Assembly (NCBI GenBank): GCA_947471745.1 | Contig: CANJKZ010000010.1 | Span: 7,022,501-7,086,500 of the forward strand | Direction: 5' to 3' | Origin: Closterium sp. Naga37s-1 | Taxonomy: Eukaryota > Streptophyta > Zygnematophyceae > Desmidiales > Closteriaceae | DNA length: 64,000 nucleotides | In this document: in pieces, positions 17,507-26,683 of the stretch | How positions within the stretch are numbered: position 1 is the stretch's first letter | How the letters are laid out: each line of letters begins with the position of its first letter | Position numbers and translations under genes: made by a program | Notes under the pieces: model-generated | Databases searched by the model: none | Told to the model about the DNA's origin: nothing | Seen by the model: only the letters and a program-made list of their open reading frames with translations

Positions 17507-20500
17507 ATGGCTACCCCTAGTGTCCTCGCTTTTGACGCTGAGGGTCGGGCCATTGACTTTGACGTCTGGATAGATGACCTGCAGCTTTTCTTACAGTGCG
17601 ACAGAGCAGACGGCCTCTCCCTCTTTGACCTCACTTCTGGTGCCTCTCCTGCCCCCGCTGCTGATGCTGACGCCACTGTTCGCTCACAGTGGGCCACGCG
17701 CGATGCTGCTGCACGTCTTGCTGTGCGTCGCCACCTGCCTACCTCTGAGCGTGCGCACTTTAGCCAGTACAAGAGTGCTCACACCTTGTACGACGCTGTA
17801 GTTGCGCGCTACTCCTCCCCTGCCACTGCTGCACTGAGCCGCCTCATGCTACCGTACCTCTTCCCTGACCTTGCTGCCTTTCCCACAGTCGCTGACCTCA
17901 TTACGCACCTCCGCACTAGTGACACTCGCTACCGCGCTGCGCTTTCTGCTGAGTTCTGTGCCAAGAACCCCCCCCCCATGTACATCACCCTCTACTACAT
18001 AGTCACCCGACTCCCTGACTCCCTTCGCGTAGTCAAGGACCACTTCCTCTCAGTTTGCCCCACCACTCTCACCGTTGACCTCCTCGAGAAGTCCCTCCTA
18101 GCAGCAGAGAAGAGCATAGTAGCTGTAGGAGCCTCTCGTGGTGACCCTCGCACCCCCATCTTTGAGGGGTGTTCCCCCTCCCCCCTTTTGCCCTCTGTTG
18201 CTTCTGCTGCTGCGGCCGACCTCGTTGGGCTTGAGTCGGTCGGTGCGGCGTCTACCCCTAGCGGGAGACGCCGCCCTGGCAAGGGCAAGGGGGGCAGGGG
18301 CACTGGAGGAGCTAGCGGGGGCGGTGGAGGCGGCGGTGGAGGCAGTGGAGGGGGTGGGGGTGGCGGTGGGGGTGGTGGTGGGGGTGGAGGTGTCGGTGGC
18401 GGCGGTGGAGGCGGAGGCGGCGGCGGCGGTGGCGGTGGGAGCGGAGGTGGCGGCGGTGGAGGAGGCGGCGGCGGAGGAGGTGGAGCTGGTCGGGGTGGCG
18501 CTGCGCAGAGGGTCAGCTCCGGTGGTGGTCAGCGCCAGCAGCAGCAGCAGCAGCAGCAGCGCACTCGTGACATCCCCCCTCCTCAGCAGCTCCGTGAGTG
18601 GTACGCTGCACGCCAGCGGGGTGGGGGTACTGGTCCGTGCACCTACGTCCTACGCACCGGCGACCGCGCGGGTGACCAGTGCGGGGGTGCGCACTCCACC
18701 CAGCGCTGCTTTGGTCGCCTGACGGATGCTTGGCGTCACCAGTTCCCTGAGGCCACTGAGATCCCCCGCTGGGGTGAGCTGTCTAGGGCGGGTGTCGCTG
18801 TCTTTGACCTTGACTTTGATGCTATTCTTGCTGCCATGTATACTGTGACTATTAGTGATGAGGGTGACTGTTACCGGTGTTTTCCGCCCGACCCGGGCAT
18901 TGAGACTGCTGCTCTAGGTACTGGTGAGGCTGCTGCTCTAGGTGCTAGCGAGGCTGCTGCTCTAGGTGCGTCTGCTCCCTTAGGTGCTGGTGAGTCTGCT
19001 CTCTCAGGTTCTGCGTCGGCTTCGGCCTCCCACACCTTCACCCTTGACTTGGGGGCTTCTCGCTCCTTCTTTCGAGACCGCACCACACTCACGCCGCTTG
19101 GCCGGCCAGTTGCGGTCTCTCTGGCAGACCCCTCTGGGGGTCCTGTCCTTGCTCACTTCTCCACTGTCCTCCCGTGTCCGGCGGCCCCCTCTGGCACCCT
19201 GTCTGGTCTTTACCTCCCCTCGTTCTCTACGAACTTGGTGAGTGGTGCTGACCTACAGGATGCGGGGGTTCACCAGTTCACTCCTGCGAGTCAGCGGGTG
19301 ACCCACTGCACGGACGCTCGGACTGGCCGACACCTGGCCACGTTTACCCGTCGGCCGGGGTCGAGCCTGTACACCCTGACCACTGCGTCTCCTCCAGTCA
19401 CTGCGTCTGGTCAGGTAGCTGCGTCGGGTCAGGTGTTTGCTGCAGCGTCCAGGTCTGGTCCTAAGTCTGCCCCCTGTTCGTGTCGCCTCCTGTCTCACGA
19501 GACTCTCCTCTGGCACCACCGCCTTGGTCACCCCTCCCTGCTTCGTCTCCGAGGCATGGCCTCCCGTGTCCTTGTCTCTGGTCTTCCCCGGTCCCTCCCT
19601 CCCCTTCCTCCGGGGCCTGGCCCTACCTGCGTCCCCTGTGTCGAGGGGCGGCAGCGGGCTGCCCCTCACTCCTCCCAGTTTCCTCCGACAGAGGCCCCGC
19701 TGCAGACGCTTCACATGGACGTGTGGGGCCCGGCCCGCGTCCGTGGACAGGGTCACGAGCGCTACTTCCTGCTGGTGGTTGACGACTACTCGCGTTACAC
19801 CACAGTCTTCCCCTTGCGCAGCAAGGGTGATGTCACTGAGGTGTTGATCGACTGGATCCGCGCAGCTCGTCTCCAGCTCAGGCAGAGCTTCGGCTCGGAC
19901 TTTCCTGTTCTGCGTCTGCACTCTGACAGAGGTGGAGAGTTCTCCTCTGGCCTTCTGCGAGCCTACTGTCGTGCACGAGGCATCCGCCAGACCTTCACGC
20001 TTCCGGACTCTCCACAGCAAAATGGGATTGCTGAGCGCCGCATTGGCATGGTCATGGACGTCGCCCGTACGTCCATGATGCATGCGGCTGCCCCCCATTT
20101 TCTGTGGCCGTTTGCGGTTCGGTACGCGGCGCATCAGATCAACCTTCACCCCAGGGTCTCCATGCCGGAGACCTCCCCAGCCTTGCTGTGGACGGGGAAG
20201 GTTGGCGATGCGTCTGCGTTCCGTGTCTGGGGATCTCGGGCGTTTGTCCGCGACTTGTCTGCGGACAAGCTGTCCCCTCGTGCTGCTCCTTGCGTCTTCC
20301 TTGGCTTCCCCCCTGACGCGCCAGGGTGGCAGTTCTACCACCCCACCTCTCGCCGTGTTCTGTCCTCCCAGGACGTCACGTTTGACGAGTCGGTCCCCTA
20401 CTACCGCCTCTTCCCCTACCGCACTCCGTCGCTCCCCCCGCCACCGCTCTTCCTTGTACCAGGTCCCCCCCCGGTAGACCCCCTCCCCCCTCAGGGTCCT

Positions 20501-23482
20501 GCCCCTTCAGGTGTGTCCCAAGTAGACGCAGTCGAGCCTGTCGAGGTTACTGGTGACTCTGGTGCTGCTGAGGGTGCTGAGCCTGGGGGTGCTGACTCTG
20601 GGGGTGCTGAGCGTGTGGGTGCTACGCCTGGGGGTGCTGAGCCTGAGGGTGCTACTACTGGGGGTCCTGAGCCTGGGGGTGCTGAGCCTGGGGGTGCTAC
20701 TACTGGGGGTGTTGAGCCTGGGGGTGCTGAGCCTGGGGGTGCTACGCCTGGGGGTGCTGAGCCTGGGGGTGCCACGCCTGGAGGTGCTGAGCTTGGGGGT
20801 GCGGAGCCTGAGGGAGCTGGGCCTGCTCGTGTGGCGTCTGGCGGTGCTGAGCCTGGAGGTTCTCAGGGTGCTTCGTCTCGGCGGGAGCCACTCTCTCCAC
20901 AGGAGCTGCGCGAGTGGTTTGCCCGGCGCTGGAGGCGTGCTGCTGGAGCTGGAGGTTCGTCGGCTGCTGAGGGTGCTGGTGCCGCAGGTCCCGGAGGTGC
21001 TCGTACTGGGAGTACTGGAGCTGCTGGGCCTGCGGGTACGACTGGAGCTGGAGCTGGTGAGGGTGTTGGCGCTGAGGCTACTGCTGTCGGTCCTGGAGGC
21101 GGTCCTGCTGGGGGTGCTACTGGTGCTGCTGGAGGTACTGGAGCTGGAGGTGCTGCTGGCGCTGGTGCTGCCGCTGGGGGTACTGGTGCTGTCCCTGCTG
21201 TGTCTGGAGTCGCCGCGCGGCCTCGGCCGTACTTCGTTCCGCTCCTTCAGCAGGTTCTTGGTCTCCCGCCTTCTACTGGTCCTCCTCCTCCCTTAGAGTG
21301 TCCACAGCCTGTCCCGTCACAGTTACAGTTACAGCCGGCCTCCCCACTGCCCGCTCCTTCTCCCTACACTGGTCCTACTGGAGGTCTTGCTGAGCGTCGT
21401 GAGCCTGCGTCTCGCCCTGCGTCGCCTGTCCGTGCTGCTCGCACTAGTGGTCGTGGTTCGCGTCAGCGTCCTCCTCCTGTCCCTGGCACGCACCGGATGT
21501 CTCTGCGTCCGTCCACTGCTCCTCTGCGTGCCCCTTTGCCTTCTCCTCCTGAGTCCTCTCTTCCTGCTCTTCCTGACCCGGAGTCGGACTCTCTTCGTGC
21601 TGCCAGTCCTACTGTCACGCGTGTCCTTGCTACTGTTGTCACTGAACCTTCCTTTGAGTCCACTGCTGCGTCTGCCCTAGTTACTGAGCTCGTCGACTTT
21701 GCTGCTCGCTGTCGTCTAGACTACGCTGCTAGTCTTGTTGCTGAGTCTGAGTCTGTCTGTCCTCCGTCCGTCGGGGGTGAGTGTGCCCTTGGCACGGACG
21801 TCCTTGAGGACAGGCAGGAGGAGTTCCAGTGTTTGGCTGCTGCTTCACCTCATCTCGTGTCCGTACTGCTTACCCCTGAGGGAGACCCGGATGCACTTGA
21901 CATCCCGACTCCGCGCTCTTACGCGGAGGCGATAGAGGGTCCCTACTCCTCTCAGTGGCAGGCAGCTATGGACGCAGAGATGGCTTCCTGGAAGTCCACA
22001 GGCACCTACGTTGACGAGGTTCCCCCGCCTGGGGCGAACATCGTCAGTGGCATGTGGATTTTCAGGGTGAAGCGGCCGCCGGGTTCTCCGCCTGTCTTCA
22101 AGGCGCGTTACGTGGCTCGTGGCTTCAGTCAGCGGCAGGGAGTTGACTACTTTCAGACCTTCTCTCCCACCCCGAAGATGACCACTCTTCGGGTACTGCT
22201 GCACATAGCTGCTCACCGCGACTACGAGCTGCACTCTCTTGACTTCAGCACTGCTTTCTTGGAGGGCAGCCTGCACGAGGAGATCTGGCTGCGTCGCCCA
22301 CCTGGCTTCACTGGGTCCTTTCCTCCTGGCACCCAGTGGAGCCTCCGGCGGCCAGTCTACGGTCTCCGCCAGGCACCGCGTGAGTGGCACGACACACTGA
22401 GGACTACACTTGCGGCTCTTGGGTTTGCTCCCTCTACTACCGACCCGTCGCTGTTTCTACGCACCGACACTTCTTTGCCGCCGTTCTACATCCTCGTGTA
22501 CGTCGACGACTTGGTCTTCGCCACAGCTGACACTGCTGGACTCGCCCACGTGAAGTCCGAGCTGCAGAAGAGACACACGTGTACAGACCTGGGTGAACTG
22601 CGTAGCTACCTTGGCTTGCAGATCACCCGGGACAGAGCACGCCGCACCATTACCCTGACTCAGTCACACATGGTGCAGCAGGTCCTTCAGCGCTTCGGCT
22701 TCACGTACTCCTCGCCTCAGGCCACTCCTCTGCCTACTCGCCACTCGCTCTCAGCTCTGCCTTCGGATGAGTCCGTAGAGTCGAGTGGCCCGTACCCAGA
22801 GCTTGTTGGCTGCCTCATGTACCTGATGACCTGCACACGACCTGACCTTGCATACCCTCTTAGCATTCTTGCACGCTATGTTGCTCCTGGGAGACACAGA
22901 CCGGAGCACATGGCTGCAGCGAAGAGGGTGTTGCGCTACTTGTGCAGTACGTCGGGCATGGGGCTTGTGCTTGGAGGGCAGAGTCCAGTGGTCCTCACTG
23001 GGCACGCAGACGCTTCTTGGGCTGACGACCAGGCTACGCAGCGGTCGTCACAGGGTTACACCTTCAGCCTTGGTTCCGGCTCTGTTTCGTGGCGGGCTAC
23101 CCGCTCGTCTTCTGTTCTCGGCTCCAGTTGTGAGGCTGAGATCTACGCCGGGGCCATGGCTGCACAGGAGCTTCGCTGGCTCACCTACCTGCTGACTGAC
23201 CTCGGAGAGCCGCCTCGTTCTCCTCCAGTACTGTACGTAGACAACAAGGCCATGCTGGCCTTGTGTCGAGAGCAGAGACTGGAGCACAGAACGAAGCACA
23301 TTGCTCTCCGCTACTTCCTTGCTCGTGAGCTACAGCAGCGTGGTCAGCTGCGGCTTGCGTACGTGGCCTCTCAGGCCAACACTGCTGATATCTTCACCAA
23401 GGCACTTGCGCCTTGTGATCATCAGCGCTTCTGTACTCAGCTGGGTCTTGTGCCTACCTTGCCTCACTTGCTCACCCCTTGA
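17507..23482 (+). CDS. Gag-Pol polyprotein of element D, 1991 residues, uninterrupted
   Basis: This is a Ty1/copia polyprotein in one frame. Residues 1-260 form a copia-type Gag (capsid-like) domain starting MATPSVLAFDAEG. A poly-Gly tract spans about 266-328. An atypical zinc knuckle CX13CX3HX4C lies at 378-401. The protease motif is LDLGAS at 513-518, where all other readable copies here have LDSGAS or LDSGA; the catalytic Asp (514) is present but the following Ser is Leu (TTG at 19049-19051). The GAG-pre-integrase HHCC includes H670, H675 and CVPC 708-711. The integrase has D738, D807 and E843 (D,D-35-E). A linker of GGAEP repeats spans about 1018-1105. Reverse transcriptase starts about 1500, with YVDD at 1665-1668. 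RNase H (about 1830-1970) includes YVDNKA and RTKHI. It has no internal stop and identical LTRs, so it is recent, but the DLG change probably weakens or kills the protease. Confidence 0.96.
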   Translation: MATPSVLAFDAEGRAIDFDVWIDDLQLFLQCDRADGLSLFDLTSGASPAPAADADATVRSQWATRDAAARLAVRRHLPTSERAHFSQYKSAHTLYDAVVARYSSPATAALSRLMLPYLFPDLAAFPTVADLITHLRTSDTRYRAALSAEFCAKNPPPMYITLYYIVTRLPDSLRVVKDHFLSVCPTTLTVDLLEKSLLAAEKSIVAVGASRGDPRTPIFEGCSPSPLLPSVASAAAADLVGLESVGAASTPSGRRRPGKGKGGRGTGGASGGGGGGGGGSGGGGGGGGGGGGGGGVGGGGGGGGGGGGGGGSGGGGGGGGGGGGGGAGRGGAAQRVSSGGGQRQQQQQQQQRTRDIPPPQQLREWYAARQRGGGTGPCTYVLRTGDRAGDQCGGAHSTQRCFGRLTDAWRHQFPEATEIPRWGELSRAGVAVFDLDFDAILAAMYTVTISDEGDCYRCFPPDPGIETAALGTGEAAALGASEAAALGASAPLGAGESALSGSASASASHTFTLDLGASRSFFRDRTTLTPLGRPVAVSLADPSGGPVLAHFSTVLPCPAAPSGTLSGLYLPSFSTNLVSGADLQDAGVHQFTPASQRVTHCTDARTGRHLATFTRRPGSSLYTLTTASPPVTASGQVAASGQVFAAASRSGPKSAPCSCRLLSHETLLWHHRLGHPSLLRLRGMASRVLVSGLPRSLPPLPPGPGPTCVPCVEGRQRAAPHSSQFPPTEAPLQTLHMDVWGPARVRGQGHERYFLLVVDDYSRYTTVFPLRSKGDVTEVLIDWIRAARLQLRQSFGSDFPVLRLHSDRGGEFSSGLLRAYCRARGIRQTFTLPDSPQQNGIAERRIGMVMDVARTSMMHAAAPHFLWPFAVRYAAHQINLHPRVSMPETSPALLWTGKVGDASAFRVWGSRAFVRDLSADKLSPRAAPCVFLGFPPDAPGWQFYHPTSRRVLSSQDVTFDESVPYYRLFPYRTPSLPPPPLFLVPGPPPVDPLPPQGPAPSGVSQVDAVEPVEVTGDSGAAEGAEPGGADSGGAERVGATPGGAEPEGATTGGPEPGGAEPGGATTGGVEPGGAEPGGATPGGAEPGGATPGGAELGGAEPEGAGPARVASGGAEPGGSQGASSRREPLSPQELREWFARRWRRAAGAGGSSAAEGAGAAGPGGARTGSTGAAGPAGTTGAGAGEGVGAEATAVGPGGGPAGGATGAAGGTGAGGAAGAGAAAGGTGAVPAVSGVAARPRPYFVPLLQQVLGLPPSTGPPPPLECPQPVPSQLQLQPASPLPAPSPYTGPTGGLAERREPASRPASPVRAARTSGRGSRQRPPPVPGTHRMSLRPSTAPLRAPLPSPPESSLPALPDPESDSLRAASPTVTRVLATVVTEPSFESTAASALVTELVDFAARCRLDYAASLVAESESVCPPSVGGECALGTDVLEDRQEEFQCLAAASPHLVSVLLTPEGDPDALDIPTPRSYAEAIEGPYSSQWQAAMDAEMASWKSTGTYVDEVPPPGANIVSGMWIFRVKRPPGSPPVFKARYVARGFSQRQGVDYFQTFSPTPKMTTLRVLLHIAAHRDYELHSLDFSTAFLEGSLHEEIWLRRPPGFTGSFPPGTQWSLRRPVYGLRQAPREWHDTLRTTLAALGFAPSTTDPSLFLRTDTSLPPFYILVYVDDLVFATADTAGLAHVKSELQKRHTCTDLGELRSYLGLQITRDRARRTITLTQSHMVQQVLQRFGFTYSSPQATPLPTRHSLSALPSDESVESSGPYPELVGCLMYLMTCTRPDLAYPLSILARYVAPGRHRPEHMAAAKRVLRYLCSTSGMGLVLGGQSPVVLTGHADASWADDQATQRSSQGYTFSLGSGSVSWRATRSSSVLGSSCEAEIYAGAMAAQELRWLTYLLTDLGEPPRSPPVLYVDNKAMLALCREQRLEHRTKHIALRYFLARELQQRGQLRLAYVASQANTADIFTKALAPCDHQRFCTQLGLVPTLPHLLTP
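20560..20830 (+). repeat. 15-bp coding minisatellite in the Pol linker of element D
   Basis: Tandem GGTGCTGAGCCTGGG-type units encode GGAEP repeats between the integrase and reverse transcriptase. The same place in elements G (about 39390-39680), F (about 46225-46400) and H (about 57020-56780) has a different number and order of units. Confidence 0.9.
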
Positions 23483-23691
23483 CCTTGTTTGTACTGTTGC
23501 ATATATATATACACCTGCTCTTGCTTGTCTAGCCTTATATATGTATATGTAATCCTGCATGTGAACTGGCCTTGTGGCCTTGAACTTGTGCTCGGAATGT
23601 GTGGTGACTTTGTGATCCACCCTGAGCTTGTTTTGCTTTGCTTGACTGGTCTTGTGACCCCTTGTTCTCCCCCACTTTGCCTATGGGGGTG

Positions 23692-23816
23692 TGTCAGATT
23701 TATATGACATAGCTACTGTAGGCTATAGTGGGGTAGCACATATGGGGTACAGTTTTCCTAGGGTTTGCATTTGTACCAAACTTTCCCTTAGTCATTCCAT
23801 TCCTCGTTTCTTCTCA
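23692..23816 (+). repeat. 3' LTR of element D
   Basis: 125 bp, identical by eye to 16300-16424. It is followed by the TSD copy CCCCT. Confidence 0.95.
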
Positions 23817-23821
23817 CCCCT

Positions 23822-24087
23822 AAGGCGCCGCGACGAAGGGACGGGAGGGGCCGGTGCGCGGGCCCCCAGGGCGCCGCGACGAGGCGACGGGAGGAGGGCG
23901 ACGCGCGGGCCCCCAGGGCGCCACACGAAGCAAGAAACCGCCGCGCGCCTCAGGGCACACGGCGGGCAGAAAACCGCCACGCGCTCGGGGCGCGTGGCGG
24001 GAAGAAAAATCGAAGGTCGCGCGCCACAGGGCGCGCGACACACAGTAGGGCAGCGGAAGCAGGTGGGCCCACAGGCCAGGAGCGTAA
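23822..24087 (-). repeat. Leader of element C, right part, with the rest of the 46-bp array
   Basis: The 46-bp units continue to about 23925, in register with the left part. Non-repeated GC-rich leader follows, up to the PBS at 24088-24101. Confidence 0.85.
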
Positions 24088-24101
24088 CCGCTCTGATACC
24101 A

Positions 24102-24241
24102 TGTCGAAGTTTAGGAGTAGAAAGTTTAGGAGAAAGAGGAGTTGCACTAGTAAGCAGGGCAGTACATATAGCAAACCCTAACAGGGTTGTACTCACTATG
24201 GAGTACCCCACTGCAGACTAGACAATTATAGCATTCTGACA
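24102..24241 (-). repeat. 5' LTR of element C
   Basis: 140 bp, adjacent to the PBS and followed by TSD TGATA and an A10 run (from about 24248). Confidence 0.92.
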
Positions 24242-24246
24242 TGATA

Positions 24247-25340
24247 TAAAAAAAAAACTAGATGCCGGAATAAGCCCCCTAAAACCAGTTGCATCGCACA
24301 TCAAGTGAAAGTGATTTGACTTGACTGCAAGAAAGCCCGGATTCCCACACTCGTGTGGGATTGCACCACACTCAATTCTTACTCCCTGAGACAATTACCT
24401 TCAAGTGGGGACAACAGTCAAAACGCATGGACTGGAATGACAACATGCCATGCCATGGCGAGTCTGACAAAAGCACCAGCGGATGGCACGCCTTCAACTT
24501 ATCGCAAAAACAGATGTCTCATCCCTACACCCATTCTCGTTGACATTCATCCCCTCTCATCCCTCCTCCCTTCCTTTTCTTTGCAAATCCAACCCCACAT
24601 TGAACAATCTATGCCTCATGGTCAACCCGCTGTGCCCCTACTGCCTTGTACCTGCCATGGTCAATCCATGCCCGCTACTACTGAGATTGTCAATGCAATG
24701 GCATGACATGCATTGGCTGATACATTAGTTATTATGTAATATGCATGAAACAGTACGAGGTAGAGAATGGCGATACGTATTTGACTGTACAATATGGCAA
24801 TCAAAAGTAGGCAGGACAAGAAGTGACAAGCAATAGGCATTTGTCTGGGAAGATGGAAATGAGAATCTTGCAGGGCAGATGACGGTGAAACTCAAATCAA
24901 ACAAATGGTGATACAAAAAATAACAGGAAAATGGGCATGGGAATCTGGAAACATAGATAAAAATGGCAACATGACTGGAATGTGGCAATTGCAAGTTGAC
25001 TGGAAAATTGCAATGGCGGATTCACTGGACAGAACGTGAATGGGCAATGAACATGGAAAATGGCAAAAGAGAACCATGCAGGACATTTGGCAAGTTCACA
25101 AGACAAAAGGTAGACGAAAGTGGCCAGAAACATGGCAACGGTATGTATGACTAATGGAAATGGGAATGTGGCTAAGAAAGTCTAATGGCAGGCTGACTGG
25201 ACAAAGTACAAGTCGAGGAGCAGAAATGGCACAGGGGAATGGACTGGAAAATGAGAATGGAAGGCGAGACGTGAAGCATGGAGTTCACCTTGCGATGGTG
25301 CTTCGCCACATGCCCTGCCCCCAAAGAACCACAGCAGCAA
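24247..25340. other. Non-coding spacer with degenerate TGGAAAATGGCAA-type repeats
   Basis: This is AT-rich sequence with many scattered variants of GACTGGAAAATG and AATGGCAA on the plus strand, like an eroded satellite. No gene was recognised. Confidence 0.5.
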
Positions 25341-25346
25341 CGCATT

Positions 25347-25628
25347 GACATCATCCCATCTCACACTTACCTCACTTCATCCCATCTCAAACTTACCTCA
25401 CTTCATCCCATCTCACACTTACCTCACTATATCCCATCTCACACTTACCTTACTTCATCCCATCTCACACTTAACTTACTTCATCCCACCTCACACCTAC
25501 CTCACTTCACCCCATCTCAAATTTACCTCACCTCATCCCATCTCACACTTACATCACCTCATCCCATCTCACACTCACATCACCTCATCCCATCTCACAC
25601 TCATATCTCCCCATGTCATCCCAGACTT
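25347..25628. repeat. 26-bp minisatellite block 1
   Basis: About ten 26-bp units of CCCATCTCACACTTACCTCA plus CTTCAT, drifting to ACATCACCTCAT near the right end. It is followed by a CAGACTTCAGAGCACAATTA module that recurs after blocks 2 and 3. Confidence 0.9.
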
Positions 25629-25900
25629 CAGAGCACAATTAGCTGGATAAGGGACAATAGCGGAATTCAACAAGAAAAGTGGCAATGGCAAGCTGTTGGA
25701 AAAAAATGGACGAATCCAGGATACGAAAGTCCAAGGGCATGCTGACTGGATAGAGGGACATGTAGAGCAGCAGAAAATGGAAAGGGGAAGTGGGCCAAGA
25801 AACGAGAATGGAATGCGTCATGTGAAGCATGGAGTTCAACTTGCTATGGTGCTTCGCCACGTCCTTTCCCCAAAGAACCACAGCAGCAACGCAGTTATTT

Positions 25901-26047
25901 GACCTCATCCCATCTCACATTACCTCACCTCATTCCATCCCACATTACCTCACCTCGTCCCATCCCACACTTACCTCACCTCGTCCCATCCCACACTTTT
26001 CACCTCGTCCCATCTCACACTTACCTCGCCTCATCCCATCCCAGACT
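25901..26047. repeat. 26-bp minisatellite block 2
   Basis: Same unit family as block 1. The roughly 100 bp before it (from about 25803, GTGAAGCATGGAGTTCAACT) duplicate the roughly 100 bp before block 1 (from about 25254), so the whole module of about 550 bp is duplicated. Confidence 0.85.
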
Positions 26048-26511
26048 TAAGCACAACTACATACTTGGCTGGATAGGGGACAATAGAGGACAAGAAAAGT
26101 GGCAATGACAAGCTGACTGAAAAAACCAGAACGGAGAATTAATGTGAAAAGAGGGAATGGGAAGCTGGAAGCAGGAATGGCAACGGAAGAGATAGTTGGA
26201 AGCTTTCACTCTGATGACTACTGTTCATTCTCGTGGCCAGAATCATTCATTCCGCTTTCATATCAAATTCTGTTGTCATCCCAGTCATTTTGGTCACTCT
26301 GACAGTTGGCCTACTTGACAATTTGCTCATCTTTTGGACAAGGAGTGAGTATCACTTCTCATTGCTTCACTATTTTCAAAGTTTTTTCATTTAACATTTC
26401 TGCGATGGTGGTCAACTTGACAATTTTCCTGTTCATTCTTGTCATTACGGTCTGACATTGAATCGTTCGCAAGCACTGCTCCATGCTCTGACAATTAAAT
26501 ATCAGCATTGA

Positions 26512-26683
26512 CCACCTCAAACTCACACCACCTCATCTCATGTCACACTCACTACCATCACAACACCTCATCCCATCTCAGACTCACATCACCTCATCCC
26601 ATCTCACAATCACATCACCTCATCCCATCTCACACTCCCATCACCTCATCCCGTCTCACACTCCCATCACCTCATCCCAGACT
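26512..26683. repeat. 26-bp minisatellite block 3
   Basis: Same unit family, mostly ACATCACCTCATCCCATCTC variants. It is again followed by the AGCTGGCTGGATAAGGGACA module. Confidence 0.85.

Larger units (their letters stand above)
16300..23816 (+). mobile_element. Full-length young Ty1/copia retrotransposon (element D)
   Basis: Two 125-bp LTRs (16300-16424 and 23692-23816) look identical base for base, with perfect TSD CCCCT (16295-16299 and 23817-23821). The PBS-like TGGTATCGAGCAAG follows the 5' LTR; it has one base fewer than the usual TGGTATCAGAGC. Next come a hairpin (16438-16453), a GC-rich leader (about 16490-17500) and a single Gag-Pol frame at 17507-23482. The 3' UTR has a TA tract, and the polypurine tract ATGGGGGTG precedes the 3' LTR. 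The domain order integrase before reverse transcriptase defines Ty1/copia. Confidence 0.97.
15230..24241 (-). mobile_element. Non-autonomous LTR retroelement (element C, 1.49 kb) interrupted by element D
   Basis: Its LTRs are 15230-15372 (143 bp) and 24102-24241 (140 bp); the only difference I see is a 3-bp indel. The TSD TGATA is perfect (15225-15229 and 24242-24246). The PBS, read on minus as TGGTATCAGAGCGG, abuts the right LTR at 24088-24101. A polypurine tract (GGGGGTG on minus) abuts the left LTR. Removing the nested element leaves about 1490 bp with no gag or pol frame: a GC-rich leader with a 46-bp minisatellite, a CCCTAAACCC-containing middle part and a 3' end resembling that of the full copia elements. 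It must use proteins made by other copies. Confidence 0.92.

Noticed and set aside
25347..25628. CRISPR-like array
   Set aside because: The units are contiguous with no unique spacers and the host is eukaryotic.
25278..25745. 155-codon frame over the 26-bp minisatellite
   Set aside because: Repeats of YLTSSHLTLTS come from the minisatellite being open in several frames.
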